A DNA stretch of 16,458 nucleotides from JBMOGA01 sp049318625 (GTDB lineage Bacteria; Pseudomonadota; Alphaproteobacteria; Rhizobiales; Hyphomicrobiaceae). Shown piece after piece: positions 6,980 through 14,708 of this stretch. The DNA lies in the NCBI GenBank assembly GCA_049318625.1, contig JBMOGA010000075.1:1-16458 (forward strand). Reading direction: 5' to 3'. The notes below the pieces were generated by a model. That model did not search any database. It saw only the letters and a program-made list of their open reading frames with translations, and had not been told where the DNA came from. The translations under genes were made by a program, and so were the position numbers. The stretch's first letter is position 1; each line of letters begins with the position of its first letter.

Positions 6980-8470
6980 ATGATTGCGAGCCCGGTCATC
7001 ATCGATACCGCCGTTGGGCTCACCTTCGACGATGTCCTGCTGGTTCCCCAGTCCTCCGAGGTCATGCCGGGCCAGGTGGATGTCGGCACCCGTGTCACCA
7101 AGACGGTGTCCCTGAACATCCCGATCATATCGTCCGCCATGGACACGGTCACCGAGGGCCGCCTTGCCATCGCCATGGCGCAGGCGGGCGGCGTCGGCGT
7201 CATCCATCGCAACCTGACGCCCGAGCGGCAGGCGAGCGAGGTCGAGATGGTGAAGCGGTTCGTCAGCGGCATGGTGCTGGATCCGGTGACCATCGCACCG
7301 ACCGCGCGCCTCGACGAGGCCCTCGCCTTGATGGGGCGCCACCGCATCTCGGGGATACCCGTCGTTGATCCGAAGTCGCACAAGCTGGTCGGCATCCTGA
7401 CGAACCGCGACGTGCGCTTTGCCACCAACCCGTCTACCCCGGTCTCCGAGTTGATGACCAAGGAGCGGCTGATCACCGTCGGTGCCGGCGTCTCCCAGGA
7501 GGAGGCGAAGCGCCTGCTCCACACCCATCGCATCGAGAAGCTGCTGGTGGTCGACAGTTCCTATCGCTGCGTCGGCCTCGTCACGGTGAAGGACATCGAG
7601 AAGGCGCAGCAGAATCCCAATGCCGCCAAGGACGAGCAGGGCCGCCTGCGCGTCGCCGCCGCCACCACGGTCGGCGAGGACGGCCACGAGCGCACCGAGC
7701 GCCTGATCGCCGCCGGCTGCGACCTGATCGTGGTCGATACCGCCCACGGGCATTCGGCCCGCGTGCTCGAAGCGGTGTCGCGGATCAAGAAACTGTCCAA
7801 CCGCACGCAGGTCGTCGCCGGCAACGTGGCGACGGCGGAAGGAACGCGGGCCCTGATCGAGGCCGGCGCCGACGCGGTCAAGGTCGGCATCGGCCCCGGC
7901 TCGATCTGCACGACGCGCATCGTCGCCGGTGTCGGCGTGCCGCAGCTCACCGCGATCCTGGATTGCTGCGGCGAGGCCAAGCGCCATGGCGTGCCGATCA
8001 TTGCCGATGGCGGCGTCAAGTTTTCGGGCGACATCACCAAGGCGATCGCCGCCGGTGCCGACTGCGTGATGGTCGGCTCGCTGCTCGCCGGCACGGACGA
8101 GAGCCCGGGCGAGACCTATCTCTACCAGGGCCGCACCTACAAGTCGTACCGGGGCATGGGATCCGTCGGCGCCATGGCGCGCGGCTCGGCCGACCGCTAC
8201 TTCCAGCAGGAAGTGAAGGACACGCTGAAGCTGGTGCCCGAGGGGATCGAGGGTCAGGTGCCCTACAAGGGATCGGTCGGCGGCGTGCTCCATCAGCTCG
8301 TCGGTGGTCTGAGGGCCGGCATGGGCTATGTCGGAGCGGCCACGCTGCCCGAGCTGAAGGAGCGGGCCCGCTTCGTGCGTATCTCTCCCGCCGGCATGCG
8401 CGAAAGTCATCCGCACGGCGTATCGATCACCCGCGAGAGCCCGAATTATCCGGCCGCCGGCGGCGGTTGA
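6980..8470 (+). CDS. guaB: Inosine-5'-monophosphate dehydrogenase, 496 residues
   Basis: It converts IMP + NAD+ to XMP + NADH, the committed step of guanine nucleotide synthesis in the cytoplasm. The (beta/alpha)8 barrel is interrupted by two CBS domains (about 98-152 and 160-212), which bind adenine/guanine nucleotides and regulate activity. The catalytic loop GPGSICTTR carries C310. The phosphate loop has IADGGVKFSGD (341-351), the flap has KSYRGMGSVGAM (388-399), and the RY pair follows at 407-408. Length and order match bacterial GuaB. The ATG follows GGAGAG (6971-6976). A 125-base gap separates it from the protease, so it probably has its own promoter, though I see no convincing one. The MAPEG gene follows 63 bases later, as in other Hyphomicrobiales. 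Confidence 0.98.
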   Translation: MIASPVIIDTAVGLTFDDVLLVPQSSEVMPGQVDVGTRVTKTVSLNIPIISSAMDTVTEGRLAIAMAQAGGVGVIHRNLTPERQASEVEMVKRFVSGMVLDPVTIAPTARLDEALALMGRHRISGIPVVDPKSHKLVGILTNRDVRFATNPSTPVSELMTKERLITVGAGVSQEEAKRLLHTHRIEKLLVVDSSYRCVGLVTVKDIEKAQQNPNAAKDEQGRLRVAAATTVGEDGHERTERLIAAGCDLIVVDTAHGHSARVLEAVSRIKKLSNRTQVVAGNVATAEGTRALIEAGADAVKVGIGPGSICTTRIVAGVGVPQLTAILDCCGEAKRHGVPIIADGGVKFSGDITKAIAAGADCVMVGSLLAGTDESPGETYLYQGRTYKSYRGMGSVGAMARGSADRYFQQEVKDTLKLVPEGIEGQVPYKGSVGGVLHQLVGGLRAGMGYVGAATLPELKERARFVRISPAGMRESHPHGVSITRESPNYPAAGGG

Positions 8471-8533
8471 CGACCGGCGGCTCCGCTGCGCGACCCTTTG
8501 TGCCGTCGGCTCCAACCGTGAGCCCTTGAACCT

Positions 8534-8986
8534 GTGCTGGAGTTACTCGACCAACGCATGGCCCAGAACCTCATCCTGCTGCCGGTGTTCGCGCAGGTGC
8601 TCCTCACCTTTGCCGTCCTCGTCGTCCTCGGACGGCGCCGGCGGCGTTCGATGGCGATCCGCATGCAGACGATACAGGATATGGCGCTCGCCCGTGACGC
8701 GGATTGGGAGGGGCCGGCGCTGCTGGCGGCCAACAATTTCAAGAACCAGTTCGAGCTGCCCGTCCTGTTCTACGCGGGCACCGCTTTTGCCCTCGTCACC
8801 TGCAACGTCGACATGGCGATGTTCCTGCTCGCTTGGATCTTCGTGCTGTCCCGACTGGTTCACGCCGCCGTCCACCTCGGCTCCAATGTGATCATGTGGC
8901 GCGGCTCGGCCTATCTGGTCGGCTTTGCGGCGCTCGTCGGTTTGTGGGGCCTGCTCGCCGTGCGGGTCATCTGGAGTGGCATCTGA
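8534..8986 (+). CDS. MAPEG-family membrane protein, 150 residues
   Basis: This is a small inner-membrane protein with four hydrophobic segments (about 11-33, 68-90, 95-115 and 123-147). After helix 1 it has a basic loop, then DWEGPALLAANNFKNQFELPVLFY (given in part: NNFKNQFELP, about 67-76), the conserved polar signature of the MAPEG superfamily, which includes glutathione-using enzymes. The alphaproteobacterial version between guaB and rsmB has no known reaction. The start is ambiguous: GTG 8534 (an in-frame TGA lies 15 bases upstream) or ATG 8558, neither with a good ribosome site. The stop TGA overlaps the rsmB ATG as ATGA, so the two are translationally coupled. Confidence 0.88.
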   Translation: MLELLDQRMAQNLILLPVFAQVLLTFAVLVVLGRRRRRSMAIRMQTIQDMALARDADWEGPALLAANNFKNQFELPVLFYAGTAFALVTCNVDMAMFLLAWIFVLSRLVHAAVHLGSNVIMWRGSAYLVGFAALVGLWGLLAVRVIWSGI

Positions 8987-10281
8987 TGAAACCGGGCGCA
9001 CGGATCGAAGCCGCCATCGAGGTCGTCACCGAGATCGCCGAGCGCCATCGTCCCGCCAGCGACGCGCTGGCCGACTGGGGCAAGGCCCACCGCTTCGCCG
9101 GCTCGGGCGATCGCTCGGCCATCGGCAACCTCGTCTTCGACGTTCTGCGCCACCGCCTTTCGCTGGCCGCCCGCATGGGAGCCGAGACCCCGCGCGCTCT
9201 GGTCCTCGGCGCCGCGCCGTCGGCGCTTGGCATCTCGCCCGACGAACTTGCCCGGCACGTCGACGGATCCGTCCATAGCCCGGCCGCATTGACCGACGAC
9301 GAGCGGGCCGGCCTGGTCCGAACCCTGTCCGACGACACGCCGAGCCATCTCCGGGCCGACGTGCCGGAATGGATGATGCCGTCGCTCGAGCGTGCCTTCG
9401 GCGCCCGCGCCGTGGCCGAAGGGCAGGCGCTGACAGCACGCGCGCCCGTCGATCTGCGCATCAACCGTCTCAAGGCTGACCGCGAGCGGGTGCTCAAGGC
9501 TCTGGCTGGCCATGGTGCCGAGCCGACACCATTCTCGCCCCTCGGGGTCCGCCTGCCGGCCCGCGCCGGTCTCGGGCGCCAACCGAACGTCGAGGCCGAT
9601 CCGGCCCATGGCAAGGGCTGGTTCGAGGTGCAGGACGAGGGCAGCCAGATCGCTGCGCTGCTGGCCGGGGTCGGCCCGCGCATGCAGGTGCTCGACCTGT
9701 GTGCCGGTGCCGGCGGCAAGACTCTCGCGCTGGCCGCCGAGATGCAGAACACCGGACAGGTGTTCGCCTACGATTCCGACAAGCATCAGCTTCGCCCCAT
9801 CTTCGAGCGCTTGAAGCGGGCCGGCGTGCGCAATGTGCAAGTGCTTCAGCCGGGCGATGCGGCGGCCCTCGGTGACCTCGCCGCCCGCTTCGATGTCGTC
9901 TTTGCCGATGCGCCGTGCACCGGCTCGGGTGTCTGGCGCCGCCGCCCCGATGCGAAGTGGCGCGTTCGTCCCCACAGCCTCGAGCAGCGGGTGGCCGAGC
10001 AGCAGGCGGTCCTCGATCTGGCCCGGCCGCTAGTCCGCCCGGGCGGTCGCCTGGTCTACGTGACGTGCTCCCTGCTGCCGGAAGAGAACGGCGATCAGAT
10101 CGCGGCGTTTCTCGGCCGTGCTCCCGAGTACACGATCGAGCCCTGGGCCGAGGTGTGGCAACGCACGCTGGCGGTGCCGCCCCCGCCGTCGGCCGACGGC
10201 CGCACGGATCATCTCCAGCTGTCACCGGCCGGCCATGGGACCGATGGCTTTTTTGTCACGATTTTGACTCGCGCCGCCTGA
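8986..10281 (+). CDS. rsmB: 16S rRNA (cytosine-5) methyltransferase, RsmB/NOP family, 431 residues
   Basis: Family members transfer methyl from SAM to C5 of a cytosine in rRNA (C967 of 16S for RsmB in E. coli). The start at ATG 8986 shares bases with the MAPEG stop (ATGA) and has GGAG at 8973-8976; the open frame extends further upstream but only inside the MAPEG gene. The SAM motif is QVLDLCAGAGGKT (234-246). Motif IV is DAPCTGSG with C311, and motif VI is VTCSLLPEEN with C361, the expected nucleophile. The end has GTDGFFV. The N-terminal part (about 1-150) is RNA-binding and only loosely like the NusB-type domain of E. coli RsmB, so the exact target base is inferred from family and location. 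Confidence 0.93.
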   Translation: MKPGARIEAAIEVVTEIAERHRPASDALADWGKAHRFAGSGDRSAIGNLVFDVLRHRLSLAARMGAETPRALVLGAAPSALGISPDELARHVDGSVHSPAALTDDERAGLVRTLSDDTPSHLRADVPEWMMPSLERAFGARAVAEGQALTARAPVDLRINRLKADRERVLKALAGHGAEPTPFSPLGVRLPARAGLGRQPNVEADPAHGKGWFEVQDEGSQIAALLAGVGPRMQVLDLCAGAGGKTLALAAEMQNTGQVFAYDSDKHQLRPIFERLKRAGVRNVQVLQPGDAAALGDLAARFDVVFADAPCTGSGVWRRRPDAKWRVRPHSLEQRVAEQQAVLDLARPLVRPGGRLVYVTCSLLPEENGDQIAAFLGRAPEYTIEPWAEVWQRTLAVPPPPSADGRTDHLQLSPAGHGTDGFFVTILTRAA

Positions 10282-10286
10282 TCGCA

Positions 10287-10310
10287 ACCGGCAAAGTGGG
10301 GCATGCCGGT
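10287..10310 (+). terminator. Hairpin just downstream of rsmB
   Basis: ACCGGCA (10287-10293) pairs perfectly with TGCCGGT (10304-10310) across a ten-base loop, starting six bases after the rsmB stop. No T-run follows, so it is not a classic intrinsic terminator. It could still end the guaB-MAPEG-rsmB transcript with help, or protect its 3' end. Confidence 0.3.
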
Positions 10311-10412
10311 GCCATGGCGGAGGCCTTGTCCACCGGCGCGCGAATAATCCCCATCGAATGACAAGCTCAGGACTTGCATTGCCTCATCGACCCACTAATT
10401 TCCTTCGCCGTT

Positions 10413-10429
10413 GAGGCCAAAGGGGCCTC
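10413..10429 (+). other. Small hairpin in the leader before the methyltransferase/ATP-grasp fusion gene
   Basis: GAGGCC (10413-10418) and GGCCTC (10424-10429) form a perfect six-base-pair stem with loop AAAGG, about 93 bases before the ATG at 10522. The 240-base gap between rsmB and the fusion gene otherwise shows no clear promoter; TTGCAT at 10374 with ACTAAT at 10394 is too closely spaced to trust. The role of the hairpin is unknown and it may be chance in GC-rich DNA. Confidence 0.25.
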
Positions 10430-10521
10430 GGTTGCACACGGGCTTGCGCGGCTGTCTGTCGAGGGTATCAATTCGCCCCTCGCCTCTCGGTACGGCGGCA
10501 CACGGAGGGCGAAAGTCCATC

Positions 10522-12546
10522 ATGGCATTGGCTTCGAAGCCGAAGCGGCCAAAGCGCAATTCCGCGCGCTCTTGCCTCGGTCCTGTTGCGGATCTCGAGG
10601 CGCATCTGCCACCGGAATGGTGGCGGAAGCTCTTCAATGCGCTCTACGTGAAAACCGACGGTGACGTCGTCGAGAACGTCGAGAATACCCGGCGCGACGT
10701 CGACTTCATCGTGTCGGCGGCCGCCATCCAGCCGGTCAGCGACATCCTCGATCTGTGCTGCGGCCAGGGCCGCCACGGTCTCGAGTTGGCGCGGCGCGGC
10801 TTCCGCAACGTGGTCGGCGTCGACCGCTCGCGCTACCTGATCCGTCTGGCGCGCAAACGCGCCCAGACCGAGCATCTGCAGGTCGTCTTCAAGGAAGGCG
10901 ATGCGCGCAACCCGCGGCTGCCCGACTCGAGCTTCGACTGCGTCGTCGTGATGGGCAACTCGTTCGGCTATTTCTCGAACAAGCAGGACGACGAGAAGGT
11001 CCTGGCGACGGTCGGCAAGATCCTCCGCGCCAGCGGTCAGCTGGTGCTCGACATCACCGACGGCGCCTACATGGCCGAGCACTTCGAGCGCCGCTCGTGG
11101 GAGTGGATCGACGAGCATCACTTCGTCTGCCGCGAACGTTCGATCAGCCAGGACAAGGAGCGGCTGATCAGCCGCGAGGTCATCGTCCATGACGAGATGG
11201 GCGTGATCGCCGACCAGTTCTATGCCGAGCGGCTCTACACCAAGGAAGGCATCAGCCGCCTGCTCGAGAAGACCGGCTTCCGCAACGTGCGCCATCACGG
11301 CACCACAGAGGCGCTGTCGGACCGCGACCAGGACCTCGGCATGATGGCGCGCCGCATCCTGTTGACGGCCGATGCGCCGCAGGTGACCACCCGCCGGGCC
11401 AAGGGTCGCCAGCAGGCGCTCGATGTCACCGTGCTGATGGGCGACCCGCGCCTGCCGGACCAGGTCAAACGCGGCGGCACCTTCAATCCGGAGGACCTCG
11501 ACACCGTCCGCCAGTTGAAGAACGCGCTCGACGAGCTGCCGGGCTATCGCTTCCGTTATCTCGACAACCACCAGACGCTGCAGCGCGACTTGGCCGAGCT
11601 GCGCACCGATCTCGTGCTGAACCTGTGCGACGAGGGCTGGAACAACGACCCCTTCAAGGAGTTGCACGTTCCGGCCATGCTCGAGCTGTACGCGCTGCCC
11701 TATACCGGGGCGGCGGCACCGACGCTGGCGTCCTGCTACGACAAGGGCCTCGTACGGGCGGTCGCCACCTCGCTCGACGTGCCGGTGCCGCTCGAGACGT
11801 ACGTGCGTCCCGGCGACCAAGGGGCGACGCTGCCGTCGGTGTTCCCGGCGCTGCTGAAGCCGAACTACGGCGACAGCTCGCAGGGCATCACCAAGGATGC
11901 CGTCGTCCACAACGAGCGGGCGCTACTCGACTATCTCGAGCGGCTGCGCACCGAGTTCCCGCGCCGCCCCGTGCTGGTTCAGGAATACCTGACGGGGCCG
12001 GAGTATTCCGTCAGCTTGATCGGCAATCCGGATCAGGGCCTGCGGGCGCTGCCGATCCTGGAGGTCGACTATTCGGGTCTCGATCCGAAGCTGCCGCGCA
12101 TCCTCGGATACGAGAGCAAGTGGGAGCCGGACAGCCCCTACTGGACGCAGATCCGCTACCACGAGGCCAGTCTGGCCGACCATGTGCAGTCGCAGCTCAT
12201 CGAGCAGTCGGCGCGGCTGTTCGAGCGGCTGGGCTGCCGCGACTACGCGCGGTTCGATTTCCGGGCCGACGCCAAGGGTGAAATCAAGCTGCTCGAGGTC
12301 AACCCCAATCCCGGCTGGTGCTGGGACGGCAAGCTCAACATCATGGCGGGCTTCCAGGGCATGCGTTACGCGGAGCTGCTCGGTCAGATCCTGCAGTCGG
12401 CTGAGGAACGCCTGGGCATCCAGCGCAAGACGCTGGCAGCGGCCTCGGCCAATCAGGCGGCGACGGCGGCCAACAACAATTCGGCGCATCACGGCGTGCC
12501 GGTGAGCCCGACCGCGGGCCTCCATCCGCCAGCGGCGGCGGAGTAG
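10522..12546 (+). CDS. Fusion of SAM methyltransferase and D-Ala-D-Ala-ligase-like ATP-grasp enzyme, 674 residues
   Basis: Two enzymes share one frame. Residues about 25-285 form a class I methyltransferase: motif I is DILDLCCGQGRHG (74-86), the acidic end of strand 2 is VVGVDRS (97-103), and a motif IV-like VVVMGNSFGYFS follows (about 141-152). Residues about 300-635 form an ATP-grasp ligase of the Ddl type: LLKPNYGDSSQG (444-455), VQEYLTGPEYSVSL (486-499), the omega-loop-like ILGYESKWEPDSPYW (527-541), and the metal site RFDFR with D579 and LLEVNPNPGW with E592 and N594. The N-terminal Ddl motif that holds the first D-alanine (GGxSxE) is absent, so the substrate is probably not D-alanine. 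A Ala/Asn-rich tail ends the protein. The start is ATG 10522 with GGAGGG at 10504-10509 (long spacing); upstream in-frame codons look non-coding. The reaction is presumably carboxylate-amine ligation plus methylation of an unknown small molecule or peptide. Confidence 0.9.
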   Translation: MALASKPKRPKRNSARSCLGPVADLEAHLPPEWWRKLFNALYVKTDGDVVENVENTRRDVDFIVSAAAIQPVSDILDLCCGQGRHGLELARRGFRNVVGVDRSRYLIRLARKRAQTEHLQVVFKEGDARNPRLPDSSFDCVVVMGNSFGYFSNKQDDEKVLATVGKILRASGQLVLDITDGAYMAEHFERRSWEWIDEHHFVCRERSISQDKERLISREVIVHDEMGVIADQFYAERLYTKEGISRLLEKTGFRNVRHHGTTEALSDRDQDLGMMARRILLTADAPQVTTRRAKGRQQALDVTVLMGDPRLPDQVKRGGTFNPEDLDTVRQLKNALDELPGYRFRYLDNHQTLQRDLAELRTDLVLNLCDEGWNNDPFKELHVPAMLELYALPYTGAAAPTLASCYDKGLVRAVATSLDVPVPLETYVRPGDQGATLPSVFPALLKPNYGDSSQGITKDAVVHNERALLDYLERLRTEFPRRPVLVQEYLTGPEYSVSLIGNPDQGLRALPILEVDYSGLDPKLPRILGYESKWEPDSPYWTQIRYHEASLADHVQSQLIEQSARLFERLGCRDYARFDFRADAKGEIKLLEVNPNPGWCWDGKLNIMAGFQGMRYAELLGQILQSAEERLGIQRKTLAAASANQAATAANNNSAHHGVPVSPTAGLHPPAAAE

Positions 12547-12554
12547 ATAGACCC

Positions 12555-13457
12555 ATGACGGACCAGCGAGATGGGCGCGAAAGCACCGTCCATCTCGCGT
12601 GTGGACGCCAGATCTCCTATGCCGAGTTCGGCGACCCCGCCGGCGTTCCGATGGTTCTTCTGCACGGCAGTCCGGGCTCGCGTCTCATGTTCCGGCCGGC
12701 CGATGCTCCGGCCCGCGCGCTGGGACTGCGACTGATCTGCCCGGATCGGCCCGGTTGCGGCGGCTCGAGCCCGCACCCTGGCCGCACGCTGGCCTCAGGC
12801 GCGGCCGATACCGCCGAGATGCTCGACCGGATCGGCGTCGACCGCGTGATCCTTTTCGGCGTTTCCGGCGGCGCCCCCTATGCGGTGGCCGCTGCTGCGG
12901 CCTGGGGGCCGCGCGTCCGCCTGCTTGCTCTCGTCAGTCCGATGGGACCGATCGCCGACCTCTCGGGCGAGATCGCGCTCCACACCGGTCATCGCCTGTT
13001 CTTCCTGAAGCTCGGCCAGTCGGCGAACCTGGCTCGCCTGTCGGCGCTCTGTGCGGCGGCGCTGTTCCGCGCTAGCCCCACCCTGTTTCATCGCCTGTTC
13101 GCCAACAGCCTCGGCAATCCGGACCGTGCCATACTGGTGCGGCCCGAGATCGCCGCCCATGTGATTGCCGATGTCCGCGAATGCCTCCGTCAGGGTCCGG
13201 CCGGCGCCTTGCAGGACTTGGCCCTGTTCGGTCGGCCGTGGGGGGTGCCGCTGGACGCTGTCTCTGCCCCCACGCTGGTCTGGCAGGGAACCGCCGATGT
13301 GGTCGTGCCGGTCGCGTTGGGCCTCGCGCTGGCGCAACGGCTGCGACGCGCGCGCCTGACCACGATCGCTGGCGCCGGACACTTCTGGATCTACGACAAC
13401 ATCCCGGCGGTCCTGGCGGAGATTGCCCGCGCGGCCGTCGACGAGCCGTCCGCCTAG
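12555..13457 (+). CDS. Alpha/beta-fold hydrolase, 300 residues
   Basis: It is a cytoplasmic serine hydrolase of the alpha/beta superfamily. It has the oxyanion-hole segment VLLHGSPGSR (34-43), the nucleophile elbow GVSGG with S104, the acid D248 in WQGTADVVVP, and H276 in GAGHFWIYD. Residues about 135-230 form a helical cap, probably setting the substrate pocket. It starts eight bases after the stop of the methyltransferase/ATP-grasp fusion, with GGAG (12540-12543) overlapping that stop, so the two are co-transcribed and probably act on related compounds. The substrate is unknown; esterase, amidase and dehalogenase-like activity all remain possible. Its TAG stop shares the tetranucleotide CTAG (13454-13457) with the stop of the convergent endonuclease-like gene. 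Confidence 0.9.
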   Translation: MTDQRDGRESTVHLACGRQISYAEFGDPAGVPMVLLHGSPGSRLMFRPADAPARALGLRLICPDRPGCGGSSPHPGRTLASGAADTAEMLDRIGVDRVILFGVSGGAPYAVAAAAAWGPRVRLLALVSPMGPIADLSGEIALHTGHRLFFLKLGQSANLARLSALCAAALFRASPTLFHRLFANSLGNPDRAILVRPEIAAHVIADVRECLRQGPAGALQDLALFGRPWGVPLDAVSAPTLVWQGTADVVVPVALGLALAQRLRRARLTTIAGAGHFWIYDNIPAVLAEIARAAVDEPSA

Positions 13458-14566
13458 AGATCGAGGCTGCACCACAGCGCGGCATGATCGGAAGCGGCGT
13501 CGTAGCTGGACTTCATCTCGGGGTAGATGTCCCAGGGCGGCAGCTTGCTCGGGCCCCACGCCCCTTTCCGCCAGGCGCCGCCACCGTTCACCTTCTTGAA
13601 CAAGGCCGGGGACAGCAACAGGTAGTCGGTCTTCTCTTTCGAGGTGGCCCGGCCGAACGTCCCGACATGGCCGTCGGTCTGGAAGGCGGGATGGGCCGAA
13701 ACATCCTGCAGGTCCGTGGCGCGCAGCAGCGGCGCCAGGGCCTCGCTGTCCGGCGTGTCGTTGAGATCGCCACAGACCGCCACCAGCTTGGCGCCTTCGG
13801 AGGTGAGCCGCGCATAGCTCGCCGCGATGGCGGTCGCTTGCCGGTTCCGGCGCGCGTCCGATGCATCCTTGGCGCCGTAGCCGCGACTCTTGAGTTGGGT
13901 CAGGATCAACCAGACGACCTGCCCCGACGGCGTCCATACCGAGGCTTCGACCGCATCCCGCCCGAACAGCGGCTGTCCCGCTTCGTCGCGGACATCTGCA
14001 TGGCTGCGCATCCAGCCGATATTGTAGCCCTGCTGCGTCGCCAACCCGAGGCCGAGGCCGCGATCGTCGTTGCCGGACGAGTGCAAGATCTCGGTGGCCG
14101 ACTTCCCGCCAATCGAAGGGACGATCTCGCGCGTCAGCACCGACACCGCGCGCCGGCTCTCGACCTCTTGCAGTGCGAGCACATCGGCGCCGATGTCACG
14201 CACGACCTGGGCGGCGACGAACGCCGACGCCGGCGGCACCGGCTCGATCTCGAGCTGCAGCCAGCCGCTCCAGTCGTCGCGTCCCTTCGCCACGATTCTG
14301 AGGCCGCGCAGGGCGGTGGCGGCGGCCAGTTGCCCGCGCTGCTCGACGAGGGCCACGTACTTCGACCGCCGGGTTTTCTCCAGGCCGAGCACCTTGAGCA
14401 GTTCGACCATACGGCGGCCCATGTCGGCGTCGTAGATCTGCTGGTGCATCAGGCCGTCGAGTTCGGCGTAGGCCTCGAGGATCGGCCGTCCGTCCGCCCA
14501 GCTCTCGAGATTGAGCACCCGGGCCCGTTCGAAGATATTCTCGACGTTGTACGTCGCAAGCCGCAT
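13454..14566 (-). CDS. Endonuclease/exonuclease/phosphatase family protein, 370 residues
   Basis: It belongs to the Mg2+-dependent phosphoesterase fold of ExoIII/DNase I. Visible motifs are RLATYNVENIF with N7, VLALQEVES with E134, AVCGDLNDTPDSEA with D267 and N269, KTDYLLLSP with D314, and the terminal SDHAALW with D360 and H361, a complete catalytic set. The start at ATG 14566 is chosen for GGAGGG about seven bases upstream on the minus strand; the frame is open further out but reads as leader. There is no signal peptide, so it is cytoplasmic. Compared with plain ExoIII-like enzymes, it has an insert at about 20-120, between the first motif and the glutamate motif. The substrate (DNA, RNA, or a phospho-metabolite) cannot be decided. 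It is convergent with the alpha/beta hydrolase and downstream of the membrane protein at 14709-15602. Confidence 0.9.
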   Translation of the reverse strand: MRLATYNVENIFERARVLNLESWADGRPILEAYAELDGLMHQQIYDADMGRRMVELLKVLGLEKTRRSKYVALVEQRGQLAAATALRGLRIVAKGRDDWSGWLQLEIEPVPPASAFVAAQVVRDIGADVLALQEVESRRAVSVLTREIVPSIGGKSATEILHSSGNDDRGLGLGLATQQGYNIGWMRSHADVRDEAGQPLFGRDAVEASVWTPSGQVVWLILTQLKSRGYGAKDASDARRNRQATAIAASYARLTSEGAKLVAVCGDLNDTPDSEALAPLLRATDLQDVSAHPAFQTDGHVGTFGRATSKEKTDYLLLSPALFKKVNGGGAWRKGAWGPSKLPPWDIYPEMKSSYDAASDHAALWCSLDL

Positions 14567-14633
14567 CCACCGGCCCTCCGTGGCCCGACTTCGGCTGGGA
14601 TAAGAGATTCTATTCCAACCTTTGGAGACCTTG

Positions 14634-14645
14634 GCCCTATAGGGC
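14634..14645. promoter_or_regulatory. 12-bp perfect palindrome, possible operator
   Basis: GCCCTATAGGGC is a perfect palindrome lying 68 bases upstream of the endonuclease-like start (14566) in a 142-base intergenic gap. The surrounding stretch is relatively AT-rich, and TAGAAT occurs nearby on the minus strand as a -10-like hexamer without a matching -35. It could be a regulator site for the endonuclease-like gene. The support is only symmetry and position. Confidence 0.25.
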
Positions 14646-14708
14646 GAGTTCGATGGGAATAACAACCATCACGCGCGCAATCGCACGCAATTGCCGATAA
14701 TCAACGGA

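Noticed and set aside
6917..8515. 532-codon open frame antisense to guaB
   Set aside because: GuaB on the + strand has all its motifs and a ribosome site; the antisense translation is compositionally biased and has none.
13181..14662. 493-codon + strand open frame across the endonuclease-like gene
   Set aside because: The minus strand carries a complete set of phosphoesterase motifs; the + frame is Arg/Gly/His-rich without domains and overlaps the hydrolase end.
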